Notes: generated from the sequence alone by a model not told the origin. Positions 29,705 through 39,104 are shown, counted from the stretch's first letter. The stretch: 64,000 nt of DNA from Planctomyces sp. (GCA_019636235.1 JAHBXW010000001.1:62001-126000); one strand, 5' to 3'. Made by a program: numbers and translations.

Positions 29705-32278
29705 ATGTACGACCGTCTCGGCGACGCGATCAGCCGCCGCCCATGGCGCGTGGTGTTCGGCTGGGCCATACTTCTGGCAGCGCTGCTGTACTGGGCGCCG
29801 GCGCCTCAGCGCGTCGCGAAAGACGGCGTGTTCACGTTTCTGCCTGAGGGCTCACCCAGCCTGCAGGCGGAACGCCTGTTCCGTGAGGCCTTCCCCAACG
29901 CCGCGGGCGACCAGCAGGACCCGCTGGGCAGCAACGTCGTCATCGTCATTCGCCGCGAAGATCAACGGGGCGGATTGACCGATGCGGATCGGCACTTCGT
30001 CAATGAAGTCCTGACGCCGCTGCTGGATCAGATCCGACTGACGACGCCCGCGGGGCGGGACCTCACTCCCGGGATGACGTTCGAAAAGTCTCTCCCGGCG
30101 GAGGAGCGCCGCGTCCGGGCCATCTGGACGGCGGAACACGACCGCACCGGCCCGCTGCTGAACAGCGTCGACGGCCACTCCACGCTGGTCGTCATGGAGC
30201 TCAATGGCGAGTTCTTGAACTACGGCAATGCGCTGGTGATTTCGCGGATTGAGCATCTGCTGGCCTCGCGCGACCTGCAGGAACAGATTCCGCCCGGCCT
30301 GGACCTGGCGATCAGCGGATCGGCCACAGTTGGCCGGGACATGTTGAACGCCGAGCAGAAGAGCGCCAGCAGCACCGATCACTGGACGAAGGCGCTGGTG
30401 ATCATCCTGTTGCTGCTGATTTACCGGGCGCCGATCGTGGCGATGATTCCGCTGTTGACCGTGGGGGTGGCGGTGGCCTCGGCCGTGCGATTGCTGTCGC
30501 TGATGGCGAGCTGGGAGTGGATTGGCTTTTTCGCCGGGATGCAGGTGTACGTGCTGGTGGTGGCCTATGGGGCGGGCGTCGACTACTGCCTGTTTCTGAT
30601 CGCGCGGTTCCGCGAGCAGTTGTCCCACGGAGCGACGTACGAAGACGCCGTGAGCCACGCGGTGAAGCACGTGGGGGTCGCGCTGACGGCTAGCGCCGGG
30701 GCGAGCATCTGCGGCATTCTGATGATGATGTTCGCGGAGTTCGGAAAGTTCCGGCAGGCGGGCTTCGCGATTTCGTTCGGGCTGTTCGTCGTGCTGCTGT
30801 GCGCTTTGACGCTGACTCCCGCGATGCTGCGGCTGGTGGCGAAGTGGGCGTTCTGGCCGGATGTCCGGCGGGAGCACATTTCCGCGGGGGAGGGGTGGAT
30901 TCCCTCGCCGGGCCTGCTGGAGTCGCTGCAGGAGACGCGGTGGTTCGACCATGCCTGGCGATGGATCGCGCGGCTGCTGGAGGCGAGGCCCCTGGCCGTG
31001 TTCCTGACGTCGATGCTCGTGATGCTGCCGTTCGCCATCGCTGGCGCGGTGTTTCATGACCACCTGAGTTACGGGTTGCTGACCGATCTGCCTCAGCAGG
31101 ACGCGAGCGTTGTCGGGGCGCGAGCCATTCAGCGGCACTTTCCGGCCGGCGTGACGGGCGTGGCCACGGTGCTGTTGAAACACGAGGGGTTTGGCCGGCC
31201 GGCGCCGCCGGAGGGGGCGGAGGGCGAACCTCGCGAGGGCTCGGAATCGGTTCCGCGCACGGTGCTGATGCGTCATCAGGAGCGCATCGCCTCGGAGATC
31301 ACCGAGAATCTGCAGCCGCAGTTCGAGGAGATCGGGCTGATGGACCTGCGGTCGCAGCGTCACCCGCTGGGGCTGATGAAGAACGCCCAGGACTACTTCC
31401 GGGCGATGCCCCGGACCCGTCAGGGCGCCCGCCGGCTGATCGCTCACAAGTCGTACGCCAGCGACAGCGGCCCGCATGCGGGCACGGTGATTCGGCTGGA
31501 CCTGGTGTTCGATGAAGACCCGTTTTCGCGGGACAGCATCGCCCACTTGTCGTTGGCCGAGGAGGCCGTCCGCAAGGCAATCCCGCCAGAGTACGCCGGC
31601 GCGGAACTGTACACGCTGGGGCCCACCGCGGGGATTCGCGACCTGAAGTCGACGACCGACCGCGATCAGGTCCGGATCGCCGTGCTGGTCGTCGCGGCGG
31701 TGTACCTGGTGCTGCTGCTTCTGCTGCGTCAGCCGGCGGTGTGCCTGTATTTGATCATCAGCGTCGTGTTCAGCTACCTGGTGACGATCGGCGTGGCCCA
31801 CATGGTGTTCTATCTGAAGGACCCGGCGAATTTTGCGGGGCTGGACTGGAAGGTGCCGATCTTCACGTTCACTTTGCTGATCGCGCTGGGCGAGGACTAC
31901 AACATTCTGCTGATGGCCCGCGTCATGGAGGAGCAGCGCAAGCATGGGCTGATCCCCGGCGTGCTGATCGCCCTGCAGCGGACGGGGGGCATCATTTCCA
32001 GCTGCGGGATCATCATGGCGGGCACGTTCTGCTCGCTGATGACGGGCAGCATGGCGGGGATGGTGCAGCTGGGGTTCGCGGTCGCATTCGGCGTGCTGCT
32101 CGATACATTTGTGGTGCGGCCGGTGCTGGTGCCGGCGTACCTGTTGCTGCTGTACTCGGACCGGTTCGGCCGCTTCGGGCGATGGCTGGGCAAGCCCCGG
32201 TCTCTGCCTGAACCTTCGGCTCTGGAGCACGCGCTCGCCGAAGCGGCCGACGATGAAACTCCGACGACGCCCGAATGA
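29705..32278 (+). CDS. MmpL-type RND transporter
   Basis: The protein has 857 residues, with AGGAACCG before the ATG. One helix at about 17-35 is followed by a large periplasmic loop and a five-helix bundle; the second half repeats this. Both halves carry the MmpL Asp-Tyr pair: Asp293-Tyr294 in GAGVDYCLF and Asp731-Tyr732 in LGEDYNILL, the proton-relay residues in this family. The pattern is closer to the actinobacterial MmpL transporters than the exporter at 9453-11711. Members export lipids and other amphiphiles; the substrate is unknown. The secreted LamG-like gene follows within about 20 bases. The C-terminal 40 residues are charged and cytoplasmic. Confidence 0.9.
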   Translation: MYDRLGDAISRRPWRVVFGWAILLAALLYWAPAPQRVAKDGVFTFLPEGSPSLQAERLFREAFPNAAGDQQDPLGSNVVIVIRREDQRGGLTDADRHFVNEVLTPLLDQIRLTTPAGRDLTPGMTFEKSLPAEERRVRAIWTAEHDRTGPLLNSVDGHSTLVVMELNGEFLNYGNALVISRIEHLLASRDLQEQIPPGLDLAISGSATVGRDMLNAEQKSASSTDHWTKALVIILLLLIYRAPIVAMIPLLTVGVAVASAVRLLSLMASWEWIGFFAGMQVYVLVVAYGAGVDYCLFLIARFREQLSHGATYEDAVSHAVKHVGVALTASAGASICGILMMMFAEFGKFRQAGFAISFGLFVVLLCALTLTPAMLRLVAKWAFWPDVRREHISAGEGWIPSPGLLESLQETRWFDHAWRWIARLLEARPLAVFLTSMLVMLPFAIAGAVFHDHLSYGLLTDLPQQDASVVGARAIQRHFPAGVTGVATVLLKHEGFGRPAPPEGAEGEPREGSESVPRTVLMRHQERIASEITENLQPQFEEIGLMDLRSQRHPLGLMKNAQDYFRAMPRTRQGARRLIAHKSYASDSGPHAGTVIRLDLVFDEDPFSRDSIAHLSLAEEAVRKAIPPEYAGAELYTLGPTAGIRDLKSTTDRDQVRIAVLVVAAVYLVLLLLLRQPAVCLYLIISVVFSYLVTIGVAHMVFYLKDPANFAGLDWKVPIFTFTLLIALGEDYNILLMARVMEEQRKHGLIPGVLIALQRTGGIISSCGIIMAGTFCSLMTGSMAGMVQLGFAVAFGVLLDTFVVRPVLVPAYLLLLYSDRFGRFGRWLGKPRSLPEPSALEHALAEAADDETPTTPE

Positions 32279-32298
32279 CCGCCGAGGAGGAAACCACG

Positions 32299-33075
32299 AT
32301 GCCCACTGGGATTCCCGACGACTCCGCGATGGCGACGCGCGTCCAGCGAGCGCGGCGCGGCGTCCGGCTGCGCGGCGCCAGCGTTCTGATCGCCGCGATT
32401 GTCAGCAGCTCGCTGAGCGCGGTCCGGTCGGACGATGCGAAGTTTCCCGACTGGCCGCCGCTGCTCGAGGAGCGGTTCGAAGACAAACAGGCGCTCGACC
32501 GCTGGGAACCCAGCGACCCCCAGGCCTGGAAACTGACCCGGCAGGGGGACAATCAGGTCGCCAGCCAGTTCCAGCAGAGCGAGGTGGAGACGCCCGTTCG
32601 TTCGCCGTTCAACCGATCTGTCGCGAAAGACCTTGTCGTGTCGGACTTCGTCCTGGACGTCGATCTGCAGTCCACGGCCAGGGACTACCCCCACCGCAGC
32701 CTGTGCCTGTTCTTCGGATACCAGGATCCGGCGCACCTGTACTACGTTCATTTCGGCCAGCAAGCGGACGAGCACGCCAATCAGATCTTCATCGTCAACG
32801 GCGCGCCGCGGACGAAGATTTCGACGCGCACCACCCAGGGGACTCCCTGGGACGACAAATGGCATCGCGCCCGGATCGTGCGTCGCGTCGCCGAAGGGAC
32901 GATCGAAGTCTACTTCGACGATCTCACGACGCCCGTCATGACGGCGACCGACACGACCTTCGGCTGGGGTCAGGTCGGCATCGGATCGTTCGACGACACG
33001 GGCCACTTCGACAACGTGATTGTGAGGGGCGTTCGCGTGGAGCGTCCCGACCAGCCCTCGAAGCCGGCCGAGTAA
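32299..33075 (+). CDS. Secreted LamG/concanavalin-like (DUF1080-type) protein
   Basis: The protein has 258 residues from the ATG at 32299, which is preceded by GAGGAGGAAACC; an ATG at 32275 overlaps the preceding stop but lacks that site. A signal or anchor helix lies at about 24-45. The rest looks like a beta-jelly-roll: LFFGYQDPAHLYYVHFG, IFIVNG, DDKWHRARIVR, and GWGQVGIGSFDDTGHFDN are typical of glycan-associated concanavalin-like domains. No catalytic residues are obvious. It is likely translated with the MmpL gene. A similar domain forms the C-terminal part of the propeller protein at 52921-55494. Confidence 0.68.
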   Translation: MPTGIPDDSAMATRVQRARRGVRLRGASVLIAAIVSSSLSAVRSDDAKFPDWPPLLEERFEDKQALDRWEPSDPQAWKLTRQGDNQVASQFQQSEVETPVRSPFNRSVAKDLVVSDFVLDVDLQSTARDYPHRSLCLFFGYQDPAHLYYVHFGQQADEHANQIFIVNGAPRTKISTRTTQGTPWDDKWHRARIVRRVAEGTIEVYFDDLTTPVMTATDTTFGWGQVGIGSFDDTGHFDNVIVRGVRVERPDQPSKPAE

Positions 33076-33129
33076 ACCCGCTGCCTGTTCTCAATTCGAC
33101 GTTCACTGACCCTTTCAGCGATCTCTGCC

Positions 33130-33900
33130 ATGGAAACACTGCGTTCCCGCCTCGCCCGCGATGAGCGGGTCATCGTCTGCGGCATCGGCCGGGTGCTGCA
33201 TCCGAATTTCGTCCAGTGCCTGGGCATCAACGGCGGCTTTCATGGCGTGTGGATCGACCAGGAGCACTGCGGCCTGACGATGCGGGAAATGGAAGTCGCG
33301 ACGGCTTGCGCCCGCTCGGTCGGTCTGGATTCCTTTGTCCGCATCGCCCCCACCGATTACGCGCTCGTCACCCGCTGCTTCGAGGCGGGGGCGGGAGGCA
33401 TCATGGCGGCGCAGGTCAGCACGGCGGAGGAGGCGCAGCGGATCGTCCGCTGGAGCAAGTTCGCGCCGCGCGGCATCCGGGGACTGAACAACGGCGGTTA
33501 CGACGGCCGGTTCGGCACGCTGGGGACCAAAGAGTTCTGCGAGACGGCCAACCGCGAGGGGCTGGTCATCGTGCAGATCGAAACCGAGCAGGCCGTGACC
33601 GAGGCGGAGGCGATCGCCGCGGTGGACGGGGTCGACATGCTGTTCGTCGGCCCGTTCGATCTCAGCCAGGCGCTGGGCGTGACGGGCGATTTCTTCCATC
33701 CCCGCTGCCTGGAGGCGATCGAGCGCGTCGCGCTGGCCTGCCGGCATGCGGGCAAGAAGTGGGGCGGACTGACGACGACCCCGGATCACTGCCAGATGCT
33801 GATCGACCAGGGCTGCAGCATGCTGTCGCCGGCGACCGACATGCGGCTGGTGAACGCGGGCATCAGCGCCATCAAGCACACCTTCAAGGACCTGTTCTAA
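33130..33900 (+). CDS. HpcH/HpaI aldolase family protein
   Basis: The protein has 256 residues. The TIM-barrel signatures of the HpcH/HpaI class II pyruvate aldolases are present: WIDQEHCG at 41-48, the catalytic Arg71 in VRIAP, the metal ligand Glu151 in QIETEQAV, and Asp177 in VGPFDLSQ. Such enzymes cleave 4-hydroxy-2-oxoacids to pyruvate and an aldehyde with a divalent metal; related members cleave citramalyl- or 2-keto-3-deoxy-sugar compounds. It is cytoplasmic. It lies between a secreted protein gene and a Rieske gene on the same strand, in a run that may be co-transcribed. The substrate is not predictable here. Confidence 0.92.
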   Translation: METLRSRLARDERVIVCGIGRVLHPNFVQCLGINGGFHGVWIDQEHCGLTMREMEVATACARSVGLDSFVRIAPTDYALVTRCFEAGAGGIMAAQVSTAEEAQRIVRWSKFAPRGIRGLNNGGYDGRFGTLGTKEFCETANREGLVIVQIETEQAVTEAEAIAAVDGVDMLFVGPFDLSQALGVTGDFFHPRCLEAIERVALACRHAGKKWGGLTTTPDHCQMLIDQGCSMLSPATDMRLVNAGISAIKHTFKDLF

Positions 33901-33923
33901 CGTCGCGCGGCGTGTGGAGCATC

Positions 33924-34274
33924 ATGGCGGATTTTCAGACGGTCGCCCGTGTGGGCGAGATTCCCAAAGGAGAAGGCCGGCCGTATCCCGTGAACGGCCG
34001 GATCGTCGGCGTGTTTCATGTCGACGACGGTTACTTCGCGATCAACGACTTCTGCCCGCACATGGGCGCGTCGTTGTCCAGCGGATATGTCGAGGGGACG
34101 ACCGTCTATTGCCCCTGGCATGCCTGGCGGTTCTGCATCCGGGACGGAACGTGGCTGGACAACCCCAGCTCGAAGGTTCGAACCGACAGCTACGAAGTCC
34201 GGCTGCAGGGGGATGAGATCCAGGTGCTCGTTCCCGATCCGCCACCCCGAACGCCATTGTCGACGGCGACCTGA
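33924..34274 (+). CDS. Rieske [2Fe-2S] protein, small ferredoxin type
   Basis: The protein has 116 residues from the ATG at 33924, with GTGGAG upstream. The Rieske cluster ligands are Cys44 and His46 in FCPHMG and Cys63 and His66 in YCPWHAW. The length fits stand-alone Rieske ferredoxins that pass electrons to ring-hydroxylating oxygenases, or the small subunit of nitrite reductases (NirD). No oxygenase or nitrite reductase gene is nearby. There is no signal peptide, so it should be cytoplasmic. It starts 23 bases after the HpaI-type gene. Confidence 0.93.
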   Translation: MADFQTVARVGEIPKGEGRPYPVNGRIVGVFHVDDGYFAINDFCPHMGASLSSGYVEGTTVYCPWHAWRFCIRDGTWLDNPSSKVRTDSYEVRLQGDEIQVLVPDPPPRTPLSTAT

Positions 34275-34339
34275 ACCCGCCTCGAACCTCGCCCCCTTCC
34301 ACTCAGCGTTCTGACGCGCTTCCCCGGAGAACGACCACC

Positions 34340-36073
34340 ATGTTCCGCATCGGCCTGCTGCTGCTGGCTATTGTCGTCGGCGTCGCCGCGCCCGCCCAGG
34401 CGCAGCGCGAGTCCTATCCCGATCATCCGGATTCCGTCCGACAGCCGGGCGTTCCTGAAGGCAAGGTTGAGGGCCCGTTGGACTGGTCGAGTTCCATCTA
34501 CCCCGGCACGCAGCGGCAGTTCTGGATTTATGTGCCGGCGCAGTACGACGCCGCCAAACCCGCGTGCGTGCTGGTCACTCAGGATGGCCTGGGCATGGCG
34601 AACGGCTGGAAGCTGCCGGTCGTCATGGACAATCTGATCCACTCGGGGGAGATGCCGGTGACCATCGGCATCTTCATTAGCCCCGGCGTGGTCCCCGCGC
34701 CGCATGAAAACGCGCAGCCGCGGTTCAACCGCAGCTTTGAATACGATGCGCTGGGCGACCGCTACGCGCGGTTTCTGCTCGAGGAGATCCTGCCCGAGGT
34801 GGGGGGCCGGTACAACCTCAGCCAGGATCCGAACGATCGGGCCATCGCCGGCGCCAGCAGCGGAGCGATCTGTGCCTTCACTGTCGCCTGGGAACGCCCG
34901 GACGCGTTCCGCCGCGTGCTCAGCAGCATCGGCACGTATGTCGGCCTGCGCGGAGGGAATGAGTACCCCGTCCTCGTCCGCAAGACGGAGCCCAAGCCGA
35001 TCCGCGTGTTCCTGCAGGACGGATCGAACGATCTCGACATTTATGCGGGAAGCTGGTGGGTCGCGAATCAGGACATGCTCTCAGCGCTGACCTGGGCCGG
35101 GTACGACGTGCATCACATCTGGGGCGAAGGCGGCCACAATGGCCAGCACACGGCCGCCATCCTGCCCGACGCGCTGCGCTGGCTGTGGCGCGATTACCCG
35201 GAGCCGATCCGCGCGGCGCATCCCGACAAGCATCGCGTCGACGTCCTGATTCCCGGCCAGAGTTGGGAACTCGTCAGCGAGGGGTACAAGTTCACCGAGG
35301 GAGGCGCGGTCAACGCGGCCGGCGAAGTGTTCTTCACCGACATCCCCAACAATCGCATTCACCGGATCGCCGTGGACGGGACGGTCAGCGTGTTCGCGGA
35401 GAACACGCAGGGCGCGAACGGCCTGAAATTCGGACCGGACGGACGGTTGTACGCCTGCCAGGACGGCGCCCGGCAGATCGGCCGGTATGACGACGCCGGG
35501 AACGTGGAAGCGGTTGTTTCCGGGGTGAACTGCAACGACCTGGTCATGATGCACGACGGGCAGGGCTACTTCACTGATCCGACGAATCGCAAGCTGTGGT
35601 GGTTCAACACGGCGGGCGAGAAGAAGATCGTCGACGAGGAGGGGCTGGAGTTCCCCAACGGGCTGGCGACATCGACGGACCAGACGCTGCTGTTCGTCGC
35701 CGATACGCGGACGCGGTTTGTCCTCAGCTATCAGATCCAGCCGGATGGTTCGCTGGCGCACAAGCAGCCGTACGGCTGGCTGCACTGTCCGGACGACACG
35801 ACGCAGTCGGGCGCGGACGGCATGACGGTCGATGTGGCGGGCCGACAGTACGTGACGACGAAACTGGGCCTGCAGGTGCTGGATCAGACGGGGCGCGTGA
35901 ACCTGATCCTGCCGACGCCGAACCGGCGCTGGCTGGCGAACGTGGCGTTCGGCGGCGTGGAGCGGGACGTGATCTACATTTTCTGCAGCGACAAGGTGTA
36001 CCGCCGCAGACTGAACACGCGCGGCGCGGTCGGCGCCGAGCCTCCCTTCCAGCCGCCGCGGCCGCAGCTGTAG
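34340..36073 (+). CDS. Secreted esterase fused to SMP-30/gluconolactonase-like propeller
   Basis: The protein has 577 residues with a signal peptide ending in QAQ (about 1-22). Residues about 45-290 are an esterase D/enterochelin-esterase-like alpha/beta hydrolase with the nucleophile elbow GASSG (Ser173), an acid in QDGSNDLD (about 227-231) and His266 in GEGGHNG. Residues about 300-570 form an SMP-30/gluconolaconase-type six-bladed propeller, with FTEGGAVNAAGEVFFTD (in parts), NGLKFGPDGRLY and LEFPNGLATS. It probably acts in the periplasm on sugar esters or lactones; the combination suggests sequential hydrolysis but this is inference. It is the last gene of the plus-strand run from 29705. 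Confidence 0.87.
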   Translation: MFRIGLLLLAIVVGVAAPAQAQRESYPDHPDSVRQPGVPEGKVEGPLDWSSSIYPGTQRQFWIYVPAQYDAAKPACVLVTQDGLGMANGWKLPVVMDNLIHSGEMPVTIGIFISPGVVPAPHENAQPRFNRSFEYDALGDRYARFLLEEILPEVGGRYNLSQDPNDRAIAGASSGAICAFTVAWERPDAFRRVLSSIGTYVGLRGGNEYPVLVRKTEPKPIRVFLQDGSNDLDIYAGSWWVANQDMLSALTWAGYDVHHIWGEGGHNGQHTAAILPDALRWLWRDYPEPIRAAHPDKHRVDVLIPGQSWELVSEGYKFTEGGAVNAAGEVFFTDIPNNRIHRIAVDGTVSVFAENTQGANGLKFGPDGRLYACQDGARQIGRYDDAGNVEAVVSGVNCNDLVMMHDGQGYFTDPTNRKLWWFNTAGEKKIVDEEGLEFPNGLATSTDQTLLFVADTRTRFVLSYQIQPDGSLAHKQPYGWLHCPDDTTQSGADGMTVDVAGRQYVTTKLGLQVLDQTGRVNLILPTPNRRWLANVAFGGVERDVIYIFCSDKVYRRRLNTRGAVGAEPPFQPPRPQL

Positions 36074-36105
36074 GGCCGCGCGAGGCCGGCCGCGTGGCGA
36101 GCCCG

Positions 36106-37503
36106 TCACACGGCCACTGAAGATGACCGCAATCGTCGCAAACGGTCGAAGCAGGCTGAGATGAACAGCGGCGGCAGGAACAGCCCGGCGGCGTCCGTCA
36201 TCCGTCCCAGCGGAGGACACACCGGAACCACGACGGCCAGGCTGAATACGGAATACAGAAACGCGATCAGGAACAGCACCTTCGTGCCGCGCGAGGGGGC
36301 CGCCGTTGTGTGCCGGCCTCGCAGGATCACGGCGAGTTCCAGGCTGATCAGCAGCAGCGCCGCCAGCAGCGACCACGGGTTGAGAATGAAATCGGCGGCG
36401 AGCTTCCGCGCCGCCTGCCGCGACGCCTTCGTCAGCCACGTCGCGTAGTCGCGCGAGCGCGCGCGAATGATGGACGTCGCCAGCTCCCGCAGTCGGCTGT
36501 TGACCTCGGCGTTGTTGCCGTCCGAGCGCTCTTCCGCGATCGGCGCGTAGACTTTCCAGATCGTGTCGTCGTAGCGCGCCTCGAGCCGCGCGTAGTTCAG
36601 CCGGTCTTCATGTGCGCCGGGATGATCGGCGGGCCAGAGCGCGGACTGCCGCTCGACAGCGGCCTCGGCCAGCGGACGCATCCTGTCCGGCAGCAGCTTG
36701 ACGTGCTGCGCGTCCAGGAACTGTCCGGCGACGCCGATCAGGTTGTAGCCGCCGAAGGACACGATTCCGAATCGGCCCACGACCGCCGCCCGCAGAGAAC
36801 AATAGGCCAGCAGCGGAAACGCTCCCGCGATCATCAGGACCACGAAGTCCCGACGGAGGCGGTTCCATGGCAGATGCGCGTGCAGCACGCGCCGCAACGC
36901 CAGCGACAGCACCGGAATCAGCGCGATCAAAAACACCATCGCCGGTCGCACCAGCCAGGCCGCGGCGACCACGCCGGCGATCAGCAGCGTGCTGCCCCGG
37001 GACGGATGCTCAAACACCGCGCGTCGCAGCACCAGCGCGACGACGGTCAGCCCCAAAGCGGCCGCGAGAAAATCCGTCGCGACGGCGGCGACTGTCGCCT
37101 CCGGTCCGATGACGATGTTCGCTCCCAGCAACCACAGCCCGCAGGTCGCCGCCTTGCCGGTCCGCGCCACGGTGGCGAATGCCGAGGCGAACAACAGCAC
37201 CGCCATGCAGTACAGGACATATTGCAACAGGGGCACGGCCCGCCAGTGCGAGGCGACTTTGCCGGCGAATTTCAGGAACAGCGGATAGCCGGGCGTCCGG
37301 TAGTGCTCCAGCGCCGCGGACAACGGCCGGAACGGGAACTCCGTGTATCCGGACGTGTCGGGCACGATGACCGGCGACAGCCGCCCCCGGGCGTACAGCG
37401 CCGCGCCGAACACCAGCATGATGCCCAGCATCAGCAGCACGGCCGGGGCGCGGAGGCGTCGCGGCTGCAGGACGATCGCAACGTCGGCGGCCGGGTCAGC
37501 CAA
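36106..37503 (-). CDS. GT-C-like polytopic membrane glycosyltransferase candidate
   Basis: The protein has about 465 residues with a TTG start at 37503, chosen because AGGA precedes it and it sits beyond the decarboxylase stop; a frame open further upstream would overlap that gene. About ten hydrophobic helices are visible. The first periplasmic loop contains PDTSGY and HYRTPGYPLFL, typical of the GT-C/ArnT/PMT superfamily, where the Asp is catalytic and the RTPGYP motif is common. It would move a sugar from a polyprenyl carrier on the outer side of the membrane. The start is uncertain. It follows the decarboxylase gene after 80 bases on the same strand. Confidence 0.68.
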   Translation of the reverse strand: MADPAADVAIVLQPRRLRAPAVLLMLGIMLVFGAALYARGRLSPVIVPDTSGYTEFPFRPLSAALEHYRTPGYPLFLKFAGKVASHWRAVPLLQYVLYCMAVLLFASAFATVARTGKAATCGLWLLGANIVIGPEATVAAVATDFLAAALGLTVVALVLRRAVFEHPSRGSTLLIAGVVAAAWLVRPAMVFLIALIPVLSLALRRVLHAHLPWNRLRRDFVVLMIAGAFPLLAYCSLRAAVVGRFGIVSFGGYNLIGVAGQFLDAQHVKLLPDRMRPLAEAAVERQSALWPADHPGAHEDRLNYARLEARYDDTIWKVYAPIAEERSDGNNAEVNSRLRELATSIIRARSRDYATWLTKASRQAARKLAADFILNPWSLLAALLLISLELAVILRGRHTTAAPSRGTKVLFLIAFLYSVFSLAVVVPVCPPLGRMTDAAGLFLPPLFISACFDRLRRLRSSSVAV

Positions 37504-37583
37504 GGGGACGGGTCCTGGAGGTCGAGCGGAGGGAAGGCAAACGCCGGTTGTATCAGACGGCGCGGCCGGGAGCCGCTGAAAAA

Positions 37584-39104
37584 TCAGAGCCCCGCGACCT
37601 GCCGGCCGATGTCCCGAAGGGCCTCCAGCAGCCCGGCGAAGTGGGCCTCCACGGTCAGCGGATTCATGACGGTGCAGCGCAGCGCCCCCGCGCCCCCCAG
37701 AGATGTCTGCGTCAGGTAATACCGGCCGGAGAGAATCAGGCGCCGGCGGATCTCCCGGTTCGCGTCGCCAATCGCCTCCAACGACTGGCCGCGCAGCCAG
37801 TCTGGAACGTGCCGGAAGACAACGATGTTTCCCTGCGGCTCGTGCAGGGGTTCGAAATCGTCCGCCTCGACGATCAGCGAGTGCAGCCGCAACGCTCCGT
37901 CGCACGTCGCGTCGACGAGATCGCCGAAGATTCGCGAGCCGAACAGCGACCACACGCCCCACAGTCCGAATGCCGCGGCCCGCTTGGTGCATTCGACGGT
38001 CATCAGCCCGACGTCGTAGTCGGCCGCCGCAGGCGCCGAGGGATCGAACAGATACGGGGCCTCCTGGCGAAACGCCTCAAACCGATGCTCCGGGCGCTTG
38101 TAAAACACGAACGCGCACAGCGCCGGGACGAACAGCATTTTGTGGGCGTCGCAGATGAAGCTGTCGGCCCGGGCCAGGCCGTCGAGCAGCCCGCGGCGCG
38201 TTTCGCTGAAGATCATTCCGCCGCCATGCGCGGCGTCCACATGCAGCCACACGCCATGCCGCTCGCAGACGTCGGCGATCTGCGGCAGCGAATCGAACGC
38301 GCCGATGGGCGTCGCGCATGAGCACGCCACGACAGCCACAACCGGCGTGCCGTCCCGCGCCAAACCCGCCAGGATCGCATCCAGAGCGTCGGGATCCATC
38401 CGCCGCCGCTCATCCAGCGGCGCCCGGATCACCTGCTGCGTGCCCAGTCCGAGCATGCCGGCCGAGCGGGCGATTCCGTAATGGGCATCGGCATGCACGA
38501 CGAGCGCCGGCCGCGGCCCCTCCTGCGGCAGTCCGTGCTCCCAGGCCTCGGGGAGCGCGACGTTCCGCGCGGTCAGCAGGGCCGTCAGATTCGCCAGCGA
38601 GCCGCCGCTGGTGATGAGTCCTGCGAACCGGCCCGCGGGGAGACCCAGCGCCTCGCCCCAGCGGTGGATCAGCGCGCGTTCCACGGCCGTCGCCCAGGGG
38701 CCCATTTCGTAGACCGCCATCACCTGGTTGGTGACCGTGCCGAGCGCATCGAACAGGCCGGCGATGGGGGAGGGGGGCGGAACCTGATGCCCGATGTAGC
38801 GTGGGTCATGAAGGTTCTGACCGCGCGACAGACACTGCTCCGCGAGTTCCTGAAACCGCGCTTCCAGTTGGTCGCCCGCGACGGGGCTGCCCTCCCCAGC
38901 GGCCAGTTGGCGCTCCGCCTCCCGCACGTTGACTTCGGGTGGATTCCAGTTGAGAACCTTGCCGGACGAGCTTTCCACGGAACGCAGGTGCGACGTCAAC
39001 AGCCGCCGCCAGGTCTCGGCCAGTTCCCCGAAACGCTCTGGCGAATACAGCTCGTCGATGCGCCGTCGCGCTTCCGAGGCAGCGTCCTGTTCAGCAGCGC
39101 TCAC
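37584..39104 (-). CDS. PLP-dependent (group II) amino-acid decarboxylase
   Basis: The protein has 506 residues, normal for the glutamate/aspartate/aromatic-amino-acid decarboxylase group. The phosphate-binding TSGGSLANLTAL is at about 165-176, HVDAAHGG with the ring-stacking Asp290 at 288-295, and the Schiff-base Lys322 in CDAHKML. The GXXS and HxxY-like motifs are present, so the fold is intact. Substrate cannot be fixed by reading; aspartate, glutamate, tyrosine and tryptophan decarboxylases share these motifs. Its start codon overlaps the stop of the coiled-coil gene upstream (ATGA, 39101-39104), so it is translationally coupled to it. Confidence 0.9.
   Translation of the reverse strand: MSAAEQDAASEARRRIDELYSPERFGELAETWRRLLTSHLRSVESSSGKVLNWNPPEVNVREAERQLAAGEGSPVAGDQLEARFQELAEQCLSRGQNLHDPRYIGHQVPPPSPIAGLFDALGTVTNQVMAVYEMGPWATAVERALIHRWGEALGLPAGRFAGLITSGGSLANLTALLTARNVALPEAWEHGLPQEGPRPALVVHADAHYGIARSAGMLGLGTQQVIRAPLDERRRMDPDALDAILAGLARDGTPVVAVVACSCATPIGAFDSLPQIADVCERHGVWLHVDAAHGGGMIFSETRRGLLDGLARADSFICDAHKMLFVPALCAFVFYKRPEHRFEAFRQEAPYLFDPSAPAAADYDVGLMTVECTKRAAAFGLWGVWSLFGSRIFGDLVDATCDGALRLHSLIVEADDFEPLHEPQGNIVVFRHVPDWLRGQSLEAIGDANREIRRRLILSGRYYLTQTSLGGAGALRCTVMNPLTVEAHFAGLLEALRDIGRQVAGL

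Noticed and set aside
29852-32230. 792-residue frame antisense to the MmpL gene
   Set aside because: Gln/Arg/His-rich without motifs; antisense shadow of a clear transporter.
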